6,601 bases of DNA from Chloroflexota bacterium (GTDB taxonomy: Bacteria; Chloroflexota; Anaerolineae; Anaerolineales; UBA4823), in the NCBI GenBank assembly GCA_030669775.1, contig DAOVCZ010000109.1:1-6601 (forward strand), read 5' to 3'. Position 1 is the stretch's first letter. Every line of letters starts with the position of its first letter. The notes under the pieces are model-generated. The model made no database searches, had not been told where the DNA came from, and saw only the letters and a list, made by a program, of their open reading frames with translations. Shown here in pieces: positions 5,575 through 6,601 of the stretch. The translations under genes and the position numbers were made by a program.

Positions 5575-6601
5575 TCACTGGATGGCAAACTTACGTGATT
5601 GCTCGACGTATTCCAGGCTTTGGTGGCGGAAATAAGTATTATAGAGTGAAGCGTAATGTCCTCCCTTATCCAACAAATCCTGGTGATCCCCCTCCTCAAT
5701 AATGCGGCCCTTCTCCAGAACGATGATCCTGTCAGCAGCTTTAACGGTTGACAGTCGGTGGGCGATTAATATACTCGTGGTGCCGGTCAGGATCATGCCC
5801 AATGCCTGTTGGATCTGCCACTCCGTAAAAGGATCAATACTAGCTGTGGCTTCATCCAAAATAAAGATCGCTGGTTGCTGTGCCAGGACTCTTAGAAGTG
5901 ATACGATCTGCCGCTGCCCCATCGATAGACGGGAACCACGTTCACCAACTTGAGTCTCCAGACCTTGCGGCAGGCTATCTAACCATTCTCCATCTCCTAT
6001 CTTGTAAGCCATCTCCTCGATCGTATGAAAGCCTACTTCGGCGCAGGCATAGCAGATATTTTCGGCTATCGTCCCGGAGAATAAGAAAGGCACCTGTGAT
6101 ACTATCCCCAGCTGGCTGCGATAATTTGATAAATCGAAGGTCCTGATATCCACGCCATCTATCAACAACGATCCTTTCTGGAACTCATAAAAACGGGCGA
6201 TCAACCTGGCAATTGAGGATTTTCCCGCTCCCGTGTGTCCAACCAGGGCGATATTCTCACCAGGATGGATATGCAGGTCGAAATTCTGTAATACCGGGTC
6301 ATTTGCCTGGCTGTATCGGAAAGTCAACTCCTCGAACCTGATATCACCTCTCAACACTGGTGCTGGCTGAGAGGCAACCTGCACGACTTTGGATTCTGCG
6401 TCGATCAAACCGAATGCACGTTCGGCGGCTGAAAGTCCCGCTTGCACCTGGGCCCAAAAGGCAGACAGATTCAACACCGGGAAGAAAAAATAATCCAAAC
6501 TTTGGAGGAAAAGATACCAGACTCCAATGGTTATCAACCCCTGGACGACGCTCATACCGCCGACATAAACCAGGATCGCGGTGCCGATCCCTCCCAACAC
6601 A
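5575..6601 (-). CDS. ABC exporter subunit, permease-ATPase fusion (5' partial)
   Basis: The visible 341 residues are the C-terminal part; the frame runs open through the right edge, so the first membrane helices are missing. Residues 1-50 are the end of the membrane domain. The nucleotide-binding domain covers about 85-325: Walker A GHTGAGKSS (121-129), Q-loop Q169, signature LSMGQ (225-229, the usual second-position G replaced by M), Walker B AIFILDE with catalytic E250, D-loop SID (254-256) and switch H281. All ATP-hydrolysis residues are kept. The family (MsbA/LmrA/BmrA-like type IV exporters) moves lipids, drugs or peptides outward across the inner membrane; the substrate cannot be told here. 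Such proteins work as homo- or heterodimers, and a partner gene may lie just upstream, outside the window. It is followed after 7 nt by the DUF4032 gene. Confidence 0.93.
   Translation of the reverse strand, partial: VLGGIGTAILVYVGGMSVVQGLITIGVWYLFLQSLDYFFFPVLNLSAFWAQVQAGLSAAERAFGLIDAESKVVQVASQPAPVLRGDIRFEELTFRYSQANDPVLQNFDLHIHPGENIALVGHTGAGKSSIARLIARFYEFQKGSLLIDGVDIRTFDLSNYRSQLGIVSQVPFLFSGTIAENICYACAEVGFHTIEEMAYKIGDGEWLDSLPQGLETQVGERGSRLSMGQRQIVSLLRVLAQQPAIFILDEATASIDPFTEWQIQQALGMILTGTTSILIAHRLSTVKAADRIIVLEKGRIIEEGDHQDLLDKGGHYASLYNTYFRHQSLEYVEQSRKFAIQ

Noticed and set aside
5568..5699. A 44-residue N-terminal extension of the DUF4032 protein
   Set aside because: It lies wholly over the end of the ABC transporter coding sequence and its last few bases, in another frame, and has no family resemblance. 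The ATG at 5567 gives a start that matches the family N-terminus.

Overview
The window looks like a chromosomal segment of a mid-GC bacterium. The best guess is Chloroflexota (Anaerolineae-like). This rests on remembered family resemblance: a multi-pass, multi-GAF histidine kinase of a type common there, and a DUF4032/kinase-like protein next to an ABC exporter. No rRNA, tRNA or marker protein is present to prove it. All three convincing genes lie on the minus strand, so the window reads from right to left.

Layout, in transcription order. (1) 6601-5575: the C-terminal part of an ABC exporter subunit with a fused permease and ATPase; its N-terminus is outside the window. (2) 5567-4368: a 399-residue DUF4032 protein with a kinase-like core, starting 7 nt after the exporter stop and almost certainly co-transcribed with it. 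(3) 4367-4286: an 82-bp gap holding a weak hairpin with a T-tract (candidate terminator), followed at once by a candidate promoter. (4) 4285-443: a 1280-residue membrane histidine kinase with about ten membrane segments, four GAF-type domains, HisKA and HATPase_c. No response regulator is visible, so it is an orphan as far as this window shows. (5) 446-1: non-coding sequence. Its main feature is a 154-bp miniature element (285-438) with 14-bp terminal inverted repeats starting GTAAC, flanked by exact 8-bp direct repeats (AAAATCAA). The right-hand copy contains the histidine kinase stop codon. Inside the element is a nested palindrome of a REP-like repeat type (GTCATTGCGAG ... GAAGCAATCTCC). 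Positions 1-276 hold no gene that can be supported.

Functionally, the exporter and the kinase-like protein form one plausible unit, perhaps with a second exporter subunit upstream. The histidine kinase appears to be a separate transcription unit. The most notable findings are the clean miniature-element insertion at the kinase 3' end, whose ends and target duplication match IS66-family conventions, and the tight linkage of an uncharacterised kinase-like protein to an ABC exporter.
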